A stretch of 64,000 nt of DNA from assembly GCF_023611925.1 (NCBI RefSeq), contig NZ_CP091456.1, forward strand, positions 2,521,161 through 2,585,160, read 5' to 3'. Of this stretch, positions 51,893-61,289 are shown piece by piece; position 1 is the first letter of the stretch; the number at the start of each line of letters is the position of its first letter. The stretch is from Avibacterium sp. 20-132. GTDB taxonomy: Bacteria; Pseudomonadota; Gammaproteobacteria; Enterobacterales; Pasteurellaceae. The notes under the pieces are model-generated. The model did no database searches, was not told where the DNA came from, and saw only the letters and a program-made list of their open reading frames with translations. A program made the translations under genes and the position numbers.

Positions 51893-53593
51893 TTAAATAC
51901 GGAACCAATGAGGCAATCTAAATACCGATTCAGCAAAAACATCGGGCGCAATTACGGTACTTTTTCCTTGCTGAATTTGGAATAATAAATGAGGCTGGCT
52001 AATTGAAAGATCTTTTGTATTATCAGGATAAGTAAGCCCAGCTTGAACTTCACCACCAAAATAATAAGTACCGTTTACCCCAGTATACGCTAAGGATCGA
52101 ATGCCATTAATAACTTCTCTAAAGGCTCTTGGCGAGGTGCTATGTCGCCAAACATTCGCGAGAATTTGAATTTGATCATAAGCCACGCTAGCTTGTGAAT
52201 AACTCGGTTGGTGGTGAAATAATTGCTGATAGTGTTGGCGGAATTTTTGTCCTGCATAATTCATACTTAATCCCGTTGTACTTGCCCATAACACGTCTTC
52301 ACATTGCTTTTCTTGTGGTAAAAATACAGAGGGGGCATAAATACTATAAATAATGGCATTAATTGGATTCTGTATAAAACATTGATAAAAAGCGAGAATA
52401 TCTTCAGCAAAATAAGAGGCGAACACAATTAAAGTGGGATCAATATGATGAACCTGTTTCATTAATACATTGAAAACATCAGATGATTTTTCTAATGCAA
52501 GCACTTCCACATACCAATGTGCGTTACGCAGTTGAATAATCAGATTTTCAATACCAATATCAATTTTTTGCCACGTTACTGTAACCACTAAAATCCTTTT
52601 ATTTTTCACAACTTGCGGATAATGATATTGATAAGCCTGAATAAAACGCGCGACACCTGCGCCATAATTAATATCACTTGCACAGGCTTGAAAAATATTT
52701 TTAATTTGCTTATGTTGCGACTTTCCTAAATCACTATGAGTGGCAAGATGAATATACGGAATTCCCTTGCTTGCAATCCATTCGTGTAAATCAGGGGAAT
52801 AGCAAGCATAGCTTGCCGAAATCGCATCCACTTCTTTATCAAACAATGTTTGGTAAGCTTGTTGGATACTTTGGGGATCATCAACACGAAATCCGACAGT
52901 TTCTAACCGCACTTGTCGTCCATGAATTCCCCCTTGTTGGTTGATCATTTCGACCGCTAACTGTGAACCGTTGCATAATTCCTGCGTATCCCATTGCCCA
53001 ATACCTTGCTCCACATAAGGCACGCCAATGGTGATAGGACGAGAAATGGCGGAATGAATAAAGTGCGGTACTTTTTTCGACAGTTTTTTACCCTTAGCTA
53101 GCCCTTCAATTTCATAGGTTGCTAAAAGAGATTGGGGCAAATCCCCCGGGGTTGGCAAACAGCACAGATTTTCTGTGATAGCAAACACCGCTAAACTCGT
53201 CCGATTGTCAATCTGCGTTTTTTGAAAAAGATGTTCAACGTGTTTGGCAACAGTACGCTCACTAATAAAAAGCTGTTGAGAAATTTCCGCATTGCTTAGC
53301 CCACTACTGAGCAAGGTTAAAATTTCAAGTTCTCGTTTACTCAGCTCAAAAGGCAATGGTATTTGTTGCGCAGTAAGTAAGGTAAACCTTTGCTTATAAC
53401 GTTGTAAACTGACATTAAACCATTGCTGATCAGCTTGATAATAGAAATGCACGTTATCGCGTTTGGAAGCCAGCAACGCCTGTGCATAATCAATAAGTTG
53501 GGGGTAATTTTCAAGATATGCCTTTCCTTGGTGATTTTCCCATTCAATTAATTCTTTCTGCTCATTGACTAAACAAGACCATACTACTGTCAT
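51893..53593 (-). CDS. one-component regulator: LuxR-type HTH fused to type-1 periplasmic-binding-like sensor domain
   Basis: The start at 53593 follows AGGGAAGCAA and gives 566 residues; an in-frame upstream extension of 30 codons has no ribosome site. Residues 1-81 form a small alpha/beta region (WFNVSLQRYKQRFTLL) like a divergent PAS sensor. Residues 82-140 are a LuxR/GerE HTH (LSKRELEILTLLSSGLSNAEISQQLFISERTVAKHVEHLFQKT). From about 184 to the end is a Leu/Ile/Val- or amide-binding-protein fold (PITIGVPYVEQGIGQWDTQELCNGSQLAVEMINQQGG). No signal peptide or membrane helix is seen, so this binding domain sits in the cytoplasm. It lies 153 bp upstream of torY on the same strand, so TMAO-type sensing is a natural inference. 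Confidence 0.8.
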   Translation of the reverse strand: MTVVWSCLVNEQKELIEWENHQGKAYLENYPQLIDYAQALLASKRDNVHFYYQADQQWFNVSLQRYKQRFTLLTAQQIPLPFELSKRELEILTLLSSGLSNAEISQQLFISERTVAKHVEHLFQKTQIDNRTSLAVFAITENLCCLPTPGDLPQSLLATYEIEGLAKGKKLSKKVPHFIHSAISRPITIGVPYVEQGIGQWDTQELCNGSQLAVEMINQQGGIHGRQVRLETVGFRVDDPQSIQQAYQTLFDKEVDAISASYACYSPDLHEWIASKGIPYIHLATHSDLGKSQHKQIKNIFQACASDINYGAGVARFIQAYQYHYPQVVKNKRILVVTVTWQKIDIGIENLIIQLRNAHWYVEVLALEKSSDVFNVLMKQVHHIDPTLIVFASYFAEDILAFYQCFIQNPINAIIYSIYAPSVFLPQEKQCEDVLWASTTGLSMNYAGQKFRQHYQQLFHHQPSYSQASVAYDQIQILANVWRHSTSPRAFREVINGIRSLAYTGVNGTYYFGGEVQAGLTYPDNTKDLSISQPHLLFQIQQGKSTVIAPDVFAESVFRLPHWFRI

Positions 53594-53781
53594 TTGCTTC
53601 CCTGTTATTGACGAATAAACGTGTCTATCATAAAGAAATTTCGCGCCATATTTAATGATATAAATCAACAGATTGCCGAACAAAGTAAAGTACGGTAAAA
53701 AATATTATCATTTTTTAAATGAGCTAAACCTTAGTATAATGCCAGCTTAATTTTTTAAATATACAACTAGGAATAAATGAA

Positions 53782-54585
53782 ATGAAAGTAATGTCTTTTA
53801 ATATCAATGGGCTACGAGCAAGACCACACCAATTAGAAGCCATCATAGCACAGTATCAACCTGATATTTTAGGCCTACAGGAAATTAAAGTGGCGGATGA
53901 AGATTTCCCTTATGCCTTAGTCGAACACCTTGGTTATCACGTTTACCATCACGGACAAAAAGGACATTATGGTGTGGCTTTTTTATTAAAACAAGCACCG
54001 AAAGCCATTCACAAAGGCTTCCCTACTGATGAAGCAGATGCCCAAAAACGCATTATTATGGCGGAGATGGAAACAAAATTTGGCTTGCTCACCGTGATCA
54101 ATGGCTATTTTCCACAAGGGGAAAGCCGTAATCACGAAACAAAATTCCCCGCAAAAGAAAAATTCTATGCGGATTTACAACGTTATTTAGAACAAGATCA
54201 TAATAAAGAAAATCCAATTATTATTATGGGAGATATGAATATCAGCCCAAGTGATTTAGATATTGGTATTGGTGAAGAAAACCGTAAACGCTGGTTACGC
54301 ACAGGAAAATGTTCGTTCTTACCAGAAGAAAGAGAATGGTATAACCGTTTATATGCCTATGGCTTAACAGACACTTTCCGCCACCTAAATCCAACGACAA
54401 ATGATAAATTCTCGTGGTTTGATTATCGTTCCAAAGGCTTTGATGATAACCGTGGCTTACGTATCGATCACATTTTAGCAAGTAATAATTTGATCGACAG
54501 CTGTACCGATACAGGCATCGCTTTAGATATTCGTGCAATGGAAAAACCGTCTGATCACGCACCGATTTGGGCAGTGTTTGAGTAA
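53782..54585 (+). CDS. xthA: exodeoxyribonuclease III
   Basis: 267 residues of the EEP nuclease family, the main AP endonuclease and 3'-phosphatase in base-excision repair. Motifs: [18 protein letters not shown] (metal Glu), [24 protein letters not shown], and the C-terminal LRIDHILAS and [11 protein letters not shown] with the catalytic His. Length is standard, and an inverted uptake-signal terminator follows. It is divergent from the LuxR-PBP regulator gene. Confidence 0.96.
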   Translation: MKVMSFNINGLRARPHQLEAIIAQYQPDILGLQEIKVADEDFPYALVEHLGYHVYHHGQKGHYGVAFLLKQAPKAIHKGFPTDEADAQKRIIMAEMETKFGLLTVINGYFPQGESRNHETKFPAKEKFYADLQRYLEQDHNKENPIIIMGDMNISPSDLDIGIGEENRKRWLRTGKCSFLPEEREWYNRLYAYGLTDTFRHLNPTTNDKFSWFDYRSKGFDDNRGLRIDHILASNNLIDSCTDTGIALDIRAMEKPSDHAPIWAVFE

Positions 54586-54591
54586 AATAAA

Positions 54592-54630
54592 AAGTGCGGT
54601 AAAAGTTTTAAAAATTTTTACCGCGCTTGC
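54592..54630. terminator. inverted uptake-signal terminator after xthA
   Basis: AAGTGCGGTAAAA (54592-54604) pairs with TTTTACCGCGCTT (54616-54628); the second arm has one mismatch in the uptake core (GCGCTT for GCACTT). Confidence 0.75.
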
Positions 54631-54732
54631 TATACAGAACTCTTAACAATTTAGTTTCCTATCCCAAATTAGCTTACAATTCAAAATTCCCGTAAAATAC
54701 ACCGCACTATTTTTTATAAAAAGGTGAATAAA

Positions 54733-55596
54733 ATGTCTGTGGTACTCAACCAACTTATTGACTTGCTCAAATTGGAGCGATTTGATGATTTTCTCTTTCG
54801 AGGACAAAGCCAAGATTTAGGTTTACGTCAAGTATTTGGTGGGCAGGTGGTAGCACAAGCACTTTCTGCGGCAATTCAAGTTGCACCAAAAGATCGTCTA
54901 TTACATTCTTGCCACGCTTATTTCCTCGCGCCCGGGGATAGCCTCTACCCAATCATTTACGATGTGGAAGTGCTGCGCGAAGGACATCATTTCACGGCAA
55001 TGCAAGTGAAGGCCGTTCAGCATAATCAAGCGATTTGCCATATTACTGCCTCATTCCAAATGGAGGAAAATGGCTTTGATCATCAAACGACAATGCCAAA
55101 TGTGGGTGAGCCAGCTAGCTTTCTTGCTGAAAATGTGGCGTTGCAAAAACTGGCACAATATATTCCTGAGCCAATTCGTGAGAAATTTACTGCCGACCGA
55201 CCTTTTGATATTCGTAGCAAATACATCAATAATCCTTTTCAAGGCAAGGTGTTGCCACCCGAACAATATGTTTGGGTGAAAGTAAACGGTGAAGTCCCAC
55301 AAGATCGCGCTATTCAGCAATGCTTATTGGCGTATTTCTCTGATTTTCATCCATTGCTCACTGCCCTTCACCCACATCAAAAAGGCTTTTTAGAAGCAGG
55401 AATGAAATTGGCAACCATTGATCATTCTATTTGGTTTCATCGTGCCGGTGATCTTAATGATTGGCTACTTTATGCCATTGAAAGCCCTAACGCCTTCGGC
55501 GCAAGAGGCTTATCTCGTGGGCAAATTTTCGATCGCCAAGGGCGTTTAATTGCCACCACTCAACAAGAAGGTCTAATTCGATTTAGCGAAAAATAA
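54733..55596 (+). CDS. tesB: acyl-CoA thioesterase II
   Basis: 287 residues from the ATG at 54733; a GTG three codons earlier is possible but sits in the ribosome site AAAAAGGTG. Double-hotdog TesB fold: FRGQSQDLGLRQVFGGQVVAQAL near the N-terminus, LLHSCHAYFLAPGD, and the C-terminal half with DHSIWFHR and ESPNAFGARGLSRGQIFDRQGRL. It hydrolyses medium- and long-chain acyl-CoA in the cytoplasm. The next gene starts 8 bp downstream. Confidence 0.94.
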   Translation: MSVVLNQLIDLLKLERFDDFLFRGQSQDLGLRQVFGGQVVAQALSAAIQVAPKDRLLHSCHAYFLAPGDSLYPIIYDVEVLREGHHFTAMQVKAVQHNQAICHITASFQMEENGFDHQTTMPNVGEPASFLAENVALQKLAQYIPEPIREKFTADRPFDIRSKYINNPFQGKVLPPEQYVWVKVNGEVPQDRAIQQCLLAYFSDFHPLLTALHPHQKGFLEAGMKLATIDHSIWFHRAGDLNDWLLYAIESPNAFGARGLSRGQIFDRQGRLIATTQQEGLIRFSEK

Positions 55597-55604
55597 GGAA
55601 AAAA

Positions 55605-56483
55605 ATGACCGCACTTTTAATCACACAACTTTGGGAACAGGTTACACAAGCCTTGCAAGAAAAAGATCCTGCGAAAAAATGTGAACAAGTAAACGCCTTA
55701 TATAACGAACTGCTACCTCGCATTGAACAAGCGGAATTGGCAGATTTCCCCGTGGTAAAAAAAGATCAAGAAATGGCTACGTTTCCGGATAAACCCAAAT
55801 TGGTTGCCCCACACGCTGTGCCAAAACGTTCTTTTGCCACACAAGAAGGTTATGCAGCGACATTACACGCTATTGCACATATTGAATTTAATGCGATTAA
55901 CTTAGGCTTAGATGCAGCGTGGCGGTTTGCCCGTGAAGCGGAAAAAGAATTAGGCGAAGGGTTGGCTTTTACGCGTGATTGGTTACGCGTTGCTTATGAA
56001 GAAAGCACGCATTTTACTTTAGTAAACAATCACTTAAAAACCTTAGGTTATGAATATGGCGATTTTGAAGCACACGCTGGATTATGGGAAATGGCACAGG
56101 CTACCGCACACGATATTTGGGAACGAATGGCATTAGTACCGCGTGTTTTGGAAGCAAGAGGCTTAGACGCCACACCAGTGATGCAAGAAAAAATCGCACA
56201 ACGCAAAGATTTTGATGCGGTGAAAATTCTCGATGTTATTTTGCGTGATGAAATTGGTCACGTTGCTATTGGTAACCATTGGTATCACGCCCTTTCTGCC
56301 AAACGAGGACTGGATGCAATGCAATGTTTCAGCGATTTATTGCGTAAATATCGTATTGTGATTTTTAAAGGTGCAATCAACACAGATGCCCGTATTCAAG
56401 CAGGTTTCACCCAATTTGAATTAGATTGGATTTATGAAATTGAGCAGACTTTAAAATCGCATATTAAGGCAATGAAAGGATAA
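55605..56483 (+). CDS. DUF455 ferritin-like protein
   Basis: 292 residues. A helical ferritin-like domain with metal-ligand motifs HAIAHIEFNAINLGLD (Glu and His), YEESTHFTLVNNHL and RDEIGHVAIGNHWYH supports a di-iron site. The substrate or reaction is unknown; homologues exist in Haemophilus and many proteobacteria. It is co-transcribed with tesB (8-bp gap). Confidence 0.87.
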   Translation: MTALLITQLWEQVTQALQEKDPAKKCEQVNALYNELLPRIEQAELADFPVVKKDQEMATFPDKPKLVAPHAVPKRSFATQEGYAATLHAIAHIEFNAINLGLDAAWRFAREAEKELGEGLAFTRDWLRVAYEESTHFTLVNNHLKTLGYEYGDFEAHAGLWEMAQATAHDIWERMALVPRVLEARGLDATPVMQEKIAQRKDFDAVKILDVILRDEIGHVAIGNHWYHALSAKRGLDAMQCFSDLLRKYRIVIFKGAINTDARIQAGFTQFELDWIYEIEQTLKSHIKAMKG

Positions 56484-56522
56484 AATTTTCCCTTCTTAGA
56501 AAAAGAAGGGAAAATACTGACC

Positions 56523-57614
56523 TTATCCCCCCACTTTCGCCCGAATACGATCGGCAAACATTCCTATACTTACCGCAAAATAATTAGAGCGATTCCAGTC
56601 AAGCAAGGTGCGGAAATTGTTTGAAACTAAGAAAGTACGTCCATTTTCACCATCTGGTTGCACAAGCCATAAGGTTGTATGAGAAAGTGCGGTGAGATTT
56701 TGCGTACTTTCTAAATTGAAGGATTTGAGTTCAACGCCTTGAGCTTGCCAATCTTGTAATGAACGCGCTTTGTGCGTTTCAATGCCTGTTAAATTCGGGC
56801 TAATATACTGATTTAAGCGTACTTCGACGCCCCAAGGCAATTTGTCGTCCCAGCCCACCGTATGTAAATAACGGGCGATAGAAGCAAAGACATCATAATG
56901 GTTTTTCCAGATGTCTTTTTCACCATCACCATTGCCATCTGCGGCATAGCTAAGGTAAGAACTTGGCATAAACTGCGTTTGTCCCATTGCGCCTGCCCAC
57001 GAGCCTTTCATTTTGTGACGTTGAATATGATCACGTTCTAACATTTTCATTGCCGCAATAAATTCTTTACTGAATAATGGCTCACGGCGTCCATCAAAAG
57101 CAAGGGTTGCTAATACGGAAAGCACATCATAATAGCCTTGATAATAACCGAAACTACTTTCCATTCCCCACAGTGCCATTAAATATTCTTTTTGTACGCC
57201 AAATTTTTTACTCGCACTTTCTAATTGTGGTAACTGTTGCCAATAACGTTCTTCCGCAATGTTCACTTTATTTGCCGTTAGCACTCGATTAAGGTAGCGG
57301 GTTACACCATTAGGATTAACCACTTTTGGCGCACTAGGATCACGTTTTTTTACTTTCCCCGCTTGTTGTTTATCCAATGCCACTGCTTTAGGAATATATT
57401 GAATATTTTGTTGTGCATTTAGCACCGCACTTGAAATTCCTTGCCCTGCGGCTTTGGCTTTTAAAAACCGTACATAATCATCAAAATTATTTAATGTACG
57501 AGGCTTATTATATTGCGCATTTTCCGCCACTGGTTTAATGGAATCATTACTTGAGCAGGCTGATAATAAAATGGCTGAAAATAATGAAGTCACTATTAAC
57601 TTTTTGCTAAACAT
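56523..57614 (-). CDS. mltB: lytic murein transglycosylase B (lipoprotein)
   Basis: 363 residues. The lipobox LLSACSS shows a lipid anchor at about Cys20. The soluble domain is the MltB/SltB1 goose-lysozyme-like fold, with the catalytic Glu in LWGMESSFGYYQG near residue 150, then LFSKEFIAAMKMLERDHI and SWAGAMGQTQFMPSSYLSYAADGNGDGEKDIW, where the DGNGDGEKD is a calcium-binding-like loop. It cleaves peptidoglycan glycan strands to 1,6-anhydro products in the outer membrane. It is the gene next to the glycan cluster but transcribed as its own unit. Confidence 0.92.
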   Translation of the reverse strand: MFSKKLIVTSLFSAILLSACSSNDSIKPVAENAQYNKPRTLNNFDDYVRFLKAKAAGQGISSAVLNAQQNIQYIPKAVALDKQQAGKVKKRDPSAPKVVNPNGVTRYLNRVLTANKVNIAEERYWQQLPQLESASKKFGVQKEYLMALWGMESSFGYYQGYYDVLSVLATLAFDGRREPLFSKEFIAAMKMLERDHIQRHKMKGSWAGAMGQTQFMPSSYLSYAADGNGDGEKDIWKNHYDVFASIARYLHTVGWDDKLPWGVEVRLNQYISPNLTGIETHKARSLQDWQAQGVELKSFNLESTQNLTALSHTTLWLVQPDGENGRTFLVSNNFRTLLDWNRSNYFAVSIGMFADRIRAKVGG

Positions 57615-57638
57615 TGGCTTTCCTTAAAAAATAAAACA

Positions 57639-58442
57639 TTATTTACGTAAAAATTTATATACCAATTTCAATAATGAAACAGGCAATAAACGTGGTAAAA
57701 CTCGTAATAAAAAAACGATAAATCCCGAAATAAGCGATTGCAATTGAACTTTCCGTTTTAATTTAAATAAATTCCATTCACATTTCGCTTGAGCTAAGCC
57801 TCGGCGACGAGATACCATTCCATTCCCTACACGCGCATAAACTAAAATATCAGGCAAGTTAGCGACATTTTGCGGATATTTCGCCACCAAATTAATCCAT
57901 AAATAATAATCTTCCTGAATATCTTGGTAGCCTCCCGCAGCCAATACCGCTGCTTTTTGGTAGGCCACTGTCATATGGTTAAAGGGGCTACGCATTTTCG
58001 TGAAATCAACAATCTCTTTCGCCTCAGTGGGGACATTACGATAGCTTACAATGTCTTGAATATCCGTACCAAATTCAGCAATTTGCCCTCCAAAAATAAT
58101 GGTTTCAGGATGTTGCTTAATAAAATTGATTTGTTTTTCAAAACGCTGGGGATCACAAATATCGTCTGTATCCATACGCAACACCCATTCATTGGTACAA
58201 TGCCGTAACCCCTCATTTAATGCTTTGCCTAACCCTTGATTTACAGGTAATTTAACTAATTTTAACGGTAAAAAATTCACAAATTTTTGCACCGCACTTT
58301 CTAGCTCAGGCGTAACTGCGCCATCAAACACTAAAACAATTTCGTCTGCGGGCAAGGTTTGTGCGCGCAAACTTTCTAAGCATTCACGCAAGTATTGTGG
58401 GTTTTCCTTTATATATAAGGACATTAAAACTGAAAATTTCAT
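57639..58442 (-). CDS. family 2 glycosyltransferase (AmsE-like)
   Basis: 267 residues. GT-A fold: FSVLMSLYIKENPQYLRECLESL, EIVLVFDGAVTP, the donor-site LRMDTDDICDP, FGGQIAEFG and EDYYLWINLVA (putative catalytic acids). Basic, weakly hydrophobic segments near the C-terminus suggest membrane association. It is the last gene of the six-gene glycan operon; its ATG overlaps the preceding stop by one base. Confidence 0.87.
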   Translation of the reverse strand: MKFSVLMSLYIKENPQYLRECLESLRAQTLPADEIVLVFDGAVTPELESAVQKFVNFLPLKLVKLPVNQGLGKALNEGLRHCTNEWVLRMDTDDICDPQRFEKQINFIKQHPETIIFGGQIAEFGTDIQDIVSYRNVPTEAKEIVDFTKMRSPFNHMTVAYQKAAVLAAGGYQDIQEDYYLWINLVAKYPQNVANLPDILVYARVGNGMVSRRRGLAQAKCEWNLFKLKRKVQLQSLISGFIVFLLRVLPRLLPVSLLKLVYKFLRK

Positions 58443-59326
58443 TAGATAAACCTTTTCAAATGAATAGCTAATTTCGGTGAAATAAAAATAATGATTGCAA
58501 TAATCAGTGGTTTGATATTCTTGCTTAATTTAAACATTTTCCAATAATAAATACCCGCCTTGCGTGATAAATTCATAATATAAGGATAAGCAAGCATATA
58601 AAGTGAATTTATTGCAAAGCGTTGTTGCTGAATAGGCGTTTTCACATAATTTTTCTGAATAAATGCAATCGCTTGTTCCGTATTGGTTAAATTCGTTGAA
58701 ACGCTCGCACGTTGGGTATGAAATGTACATTCAGTTAAAGCGTGATCGACATAGCACGGTTTTAATTCGGGTGATGAAATCACTTTTAATACAAATTCAT
58801 AATCTTCCAACGATTTTAATTGGGTTGAAAGCCCACCTAAAGCGAAAAAGAAAGATTTTTTAATCCCTATCATCGGCATTCCACCGATTTTATTGGCTAA
58901 TAACATATTTTCTAAATTGAGATCTTTTTGCTGTGTCAAAGGATGCGTAACATAGCTAAACTTTTCATTAACCATTACGCATTTTGCAGGATGATAAATA
59001 AAATTCATCACTGGATTTTCTGCAATTTTTTTTCCTAAGATTTCACATTTATGCTTTTCAAAACGGTCATCATCATCTAAAAATAATAACCAATCTTGCG
59101 TTGCATTTTTTGCCCCAATATTACGGCTTTCTGCTGCCCCTTGATTTTGCTCATTACGAATAACGGTTACCTTAAAAGGATAATCTTTCTTGATAATCAC
59201 CTTTTCTTTAGAACAATCATCAACAATAATGACCTCAAAATTATGCACGGTTTGCTGAATTAAATGTTCTAATAAGGCTGGAATTTCCTCTTGCCGATTA
59301 TAAGATGGCACGATAATACTAAACAT
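58442..59326 (-). CDS. family 2 glycosyltransferase
   Basis: The start at 59326 is preferred (GAAGGAAAACAAA before it), giving 294 residues; the frame runs 17 codons further upstream. GT2 motifs: FSIIVPSYNRQEEIPALLEHL, VIIVDDCSKE, NQGAAESRNIGAKNA, LFLDDDDRFEKHK and KSLEDYEFVLKV. It overlaps the polymerase gene by 8 bp, which supports translational coupling. Sugar donor and acceptor cannot be read from sequence. Confidence 0.88.
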   Translation of the reverse strand: MFSIIVPSYNRQEEIPALLEHLIQQTVHNFEVIIVDDCSKEKVIIKKDYPFKVTVIRNEQNQGAAESRNIGAKNATQDWLLFLDDDDRFEKHKCEILGKKIAENPVMNFIYHPAKCVMVNEKFSYVTHPLTQQKDLNLENMLLANKIGGMPMIGIKKSFFFALGGLSTQLKSLEDYEFVLKVISSPELKPCYVDHALTECTFHTQRASVSTNLTNTEQAIAFIQKNYVKTPIQQQRFAINSLYMLAYPYIMNLSRKAGIYYWKMFKLSKNIKPLIIAIIIFISPKLAIHLKRFI

Positions 59327-60506
59327 TTTGTTTTCCTTCTTTTCTAAATAAGAAGAGATTTTTCCCTTGTTGTCCAAATAAAGATAAGAACATTAGTAGC
59401 ACTAACATTATTCCTGGGAAAGCATAAGTATCCGCTTTAATATTTAATACGGAAAATATCAATAATGTAGATAAACTAAATAGCCTGCTCCCATTAAACC
59501 AATTTAATGCAACTTTACGCACAAAATAGGCGGTAAATAAAAAACAAATGGCTAAATACCCTATTCCACCATAAAGTAATTGGCGTAAAAAACCACTGTC
59601 TGTCAGACCATAATATTTTCCATTTGGCATAATATATTGTCCATCACCCCATAGAAATTGGTTTAATTCGGGAATAAATAAATGGCGCTTCATTAATGTA
59701 TCTGTTGATGAACTAGTCAGCCCTTGATGATTTAGTAAATTAATTAACGGTTCTAATGCGTGAGCGACATAAGGATTTTCAGGGCAATAGAATGCCAACC
59801 CTAAACAGAGCAATCCAAATAAGAGGACAGCAGGAAGATATTTCCATTTAAAATAAATGGCAATGCTTACCATTGAAAGCAATAAAAATGTTCTTCCTGA
59901 AATAAGCCCAATACATAAAATTAAAAATAAATACACCGCACTTAATTTATTCTGCACTTTGTTGTAAGCCAGTAAGAAATGTAACAAAAATAGATAAAAA
60001 GCACTTAATTGGAAGAACGCTGATGAAGTCAGATTATATAAACGATATTCTTGTTCTGAACCATAAAAACGTGGCAATAGGATATGGCTTGAAAGCGCCA
60101 ACTCTACCATAGACTCAATCCCTATTAATGCTGTAATGCCAACAATCCATTGAATAATAATACCGATTTTTAAATCCCGAATAAGCAAGCCTTTCCCCTG
60201 CTTATTAAAATAAAAAACATTATAAATCCCAATAGCAAAAATAAACAAAATAAGGGTTTTGCTGTATTGTAATAAAACAGAATAATCTTTCGTTTGGTGT
60301 AGCCACATTGGAATTGCACTTAACGCAATTAACGTAATAATTGCGATTAAACTATCTAAAGGAATAAAAATGCCTTGTGAACGTTGCTTTTTTAACACCT
60401 GATAAGCCAAGTAAAAAAGCGTAATGCTGCCAACAAAAAATGCCATTCGGAAAAAATGAAATAGCCAAGGATCATAAAGATAAAATAAATTAGCTAGCGC
60501 AGACAT
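59319..60506 (-). CDS. Wzy-like O-antigen/polysaccharide polymerase
   Basis: 395 residues with about eleven membrane segments and the large loop between late helices (the NPYVAHALEPLINLLNHQGLTSSS region), typical of Wzy and O-antigen ligase-like proteins. Primary sequence is poorly conserved in this family. It could also be a ligase (WaaL-like). Its placement between GT25, GT2 and Wzx genes favours a polymerase for the same glycan. Confidence 0.72.
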   Translation of the reverse strand: MSALANLFYLYDPWLFHFFRMAFFVGSITLFYLAYQVLKKQRSQGIFIPLDSLIAIITLIALSAIPMWLHQTKDYSVLLQYSKTLILFIFAIGIYNVFYFNKQGKGLLIRDLKIGIIIQWIVGITALIGIESMVELALSSHILLPRFYGSEQEYRLYNLTSSAFFQLSAFYLFLLHFLLAYNKVQNKLSAVYLFLILCIGLISGRTFLLLSMVSIAIYFKWKYLPAVLLFGLLCLGLAFYCPENPYVAHALEPLINLLNHQGLTSSSTDTLMKRHLFIPELNQFLWGDGQYIMPNGKYYGLTDSGFLRQLLYGGIGYLAICFLFTAYFVRKVALNWFNGSRLFSLSTLLIFSVLNIKADTYAFPGIMLVLLMFLSLFGQQGKNLFLFRKEGKQNV

Positions 60507-61279
60507 TATTTTCCACCTATTAGATTACGCTTAATGGCAAGTAATTTTTTCAATGGGTATTTCATTAATTTTTGCCAAAAATAATGTTTGGCACTGCCAC
60601 GCACCGCTTCTAAATTACTCATTAATGTTGGATTTTCAATGGCTAATAAAGGGCGAATAACTTGTGTATCCAAAGAAAATTTATTTTCAAATAAAATATA
60701 ATCATCAGCTAACCAATAGGGTTTTTCTTCTGCTAAGAAAGGTTTTACTGCAGATTTTTTAATTAAATAAGCGACCGTACCGGCAAAATAATTACGGTAA
60801 GGATATGAATAAGAAAACCCAGTACCCGAAATACGATGACGTAAAAAGGAAAAGGTGGTTGGATAATTAATTTCTAATTCTGAATGATTGAAATGATCAA
60901 TTTTTGATTGTCCAATAAGTATAATATCTGCCTGAATATTTTCTTTAAGCAATGCCGTTAAATGATATTGAAAATCTTGATTAAACAACGCATCATCTTC
61001 ACAAATTAAACAATATTCATCTTCTTGAATACTTGTATCTTTGGCAATTAAAGCATATACCGCCAAATGGCTTAATGTACAACCAATTTCCCCTTTAGTT
61101 ACGTTTCTTCCATAGCGTTGTGAAAATTTTTCTTGATCATAAAGTGCGGTGAGATTTTCTGGCGTTTCTTGCATTGTATTAATGGCACTAAACACCGTAA
61201 AATCTCGTGTGTCAGGCTGAGAAAAAAACAGTTCTCGGCGTTGATGATCTTTATCTAAAGAAATAAGAAATTTTTTCAT
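60506..61279 (-). CDS. family 25 glycosyltransferase (LPS biosynthesis type)
   Basis: 257 residues from the ATG at 61279; three further codons begin with TTG. GT25 features: [17 protein letters not shown], the [16 protein letters not shown] motif, [11 protein letters not shown] (metal and donor site), and [16 protein letters not shown]. In Haemophilus this family contains the Lic2A/Lex2B/LpsA galactosyl- and glucosyltransferases of lipooligosaccharide. No tetranucleotide repeats are present, so unlike Lic2A-type genes it is not phase-variable by slippage. It overlaps the next gene by one base. Confidence 0.88.
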   Translation of the reverse strand: MKKFLISLDKDHQRRELFFSQPDTRDFTVFSAINTMQETPENLTALYDQEKFSQRYGRNVTKGEIGCTLSHLAVYALIAKDTSIQEDEYCLICEDDALFNQDFQYHLTALLKENIQADIILIGQSKIDHFNHSELEINYPTTFSFLRHRISGTGFSYSYPYRNYFAGTVAYLIKKSAVKPFLAEEKPYWLADDYILFENKFSLDTQVIRPLLAIENPTLMSNLEAVRGSAKHYFWQKLMKYPLKKLLAIKRNLIGGK

Positions 61280-61289
61280 TTTATCCAAC

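Noticed and set aside
60506..61279. Phase variation of the GT25 gene by tetranucleotide slippage, as in Haemophilus lic genes
   Set aside because: No tandem CAAT-, GCAA- or similar repeats lie in or before the gene.
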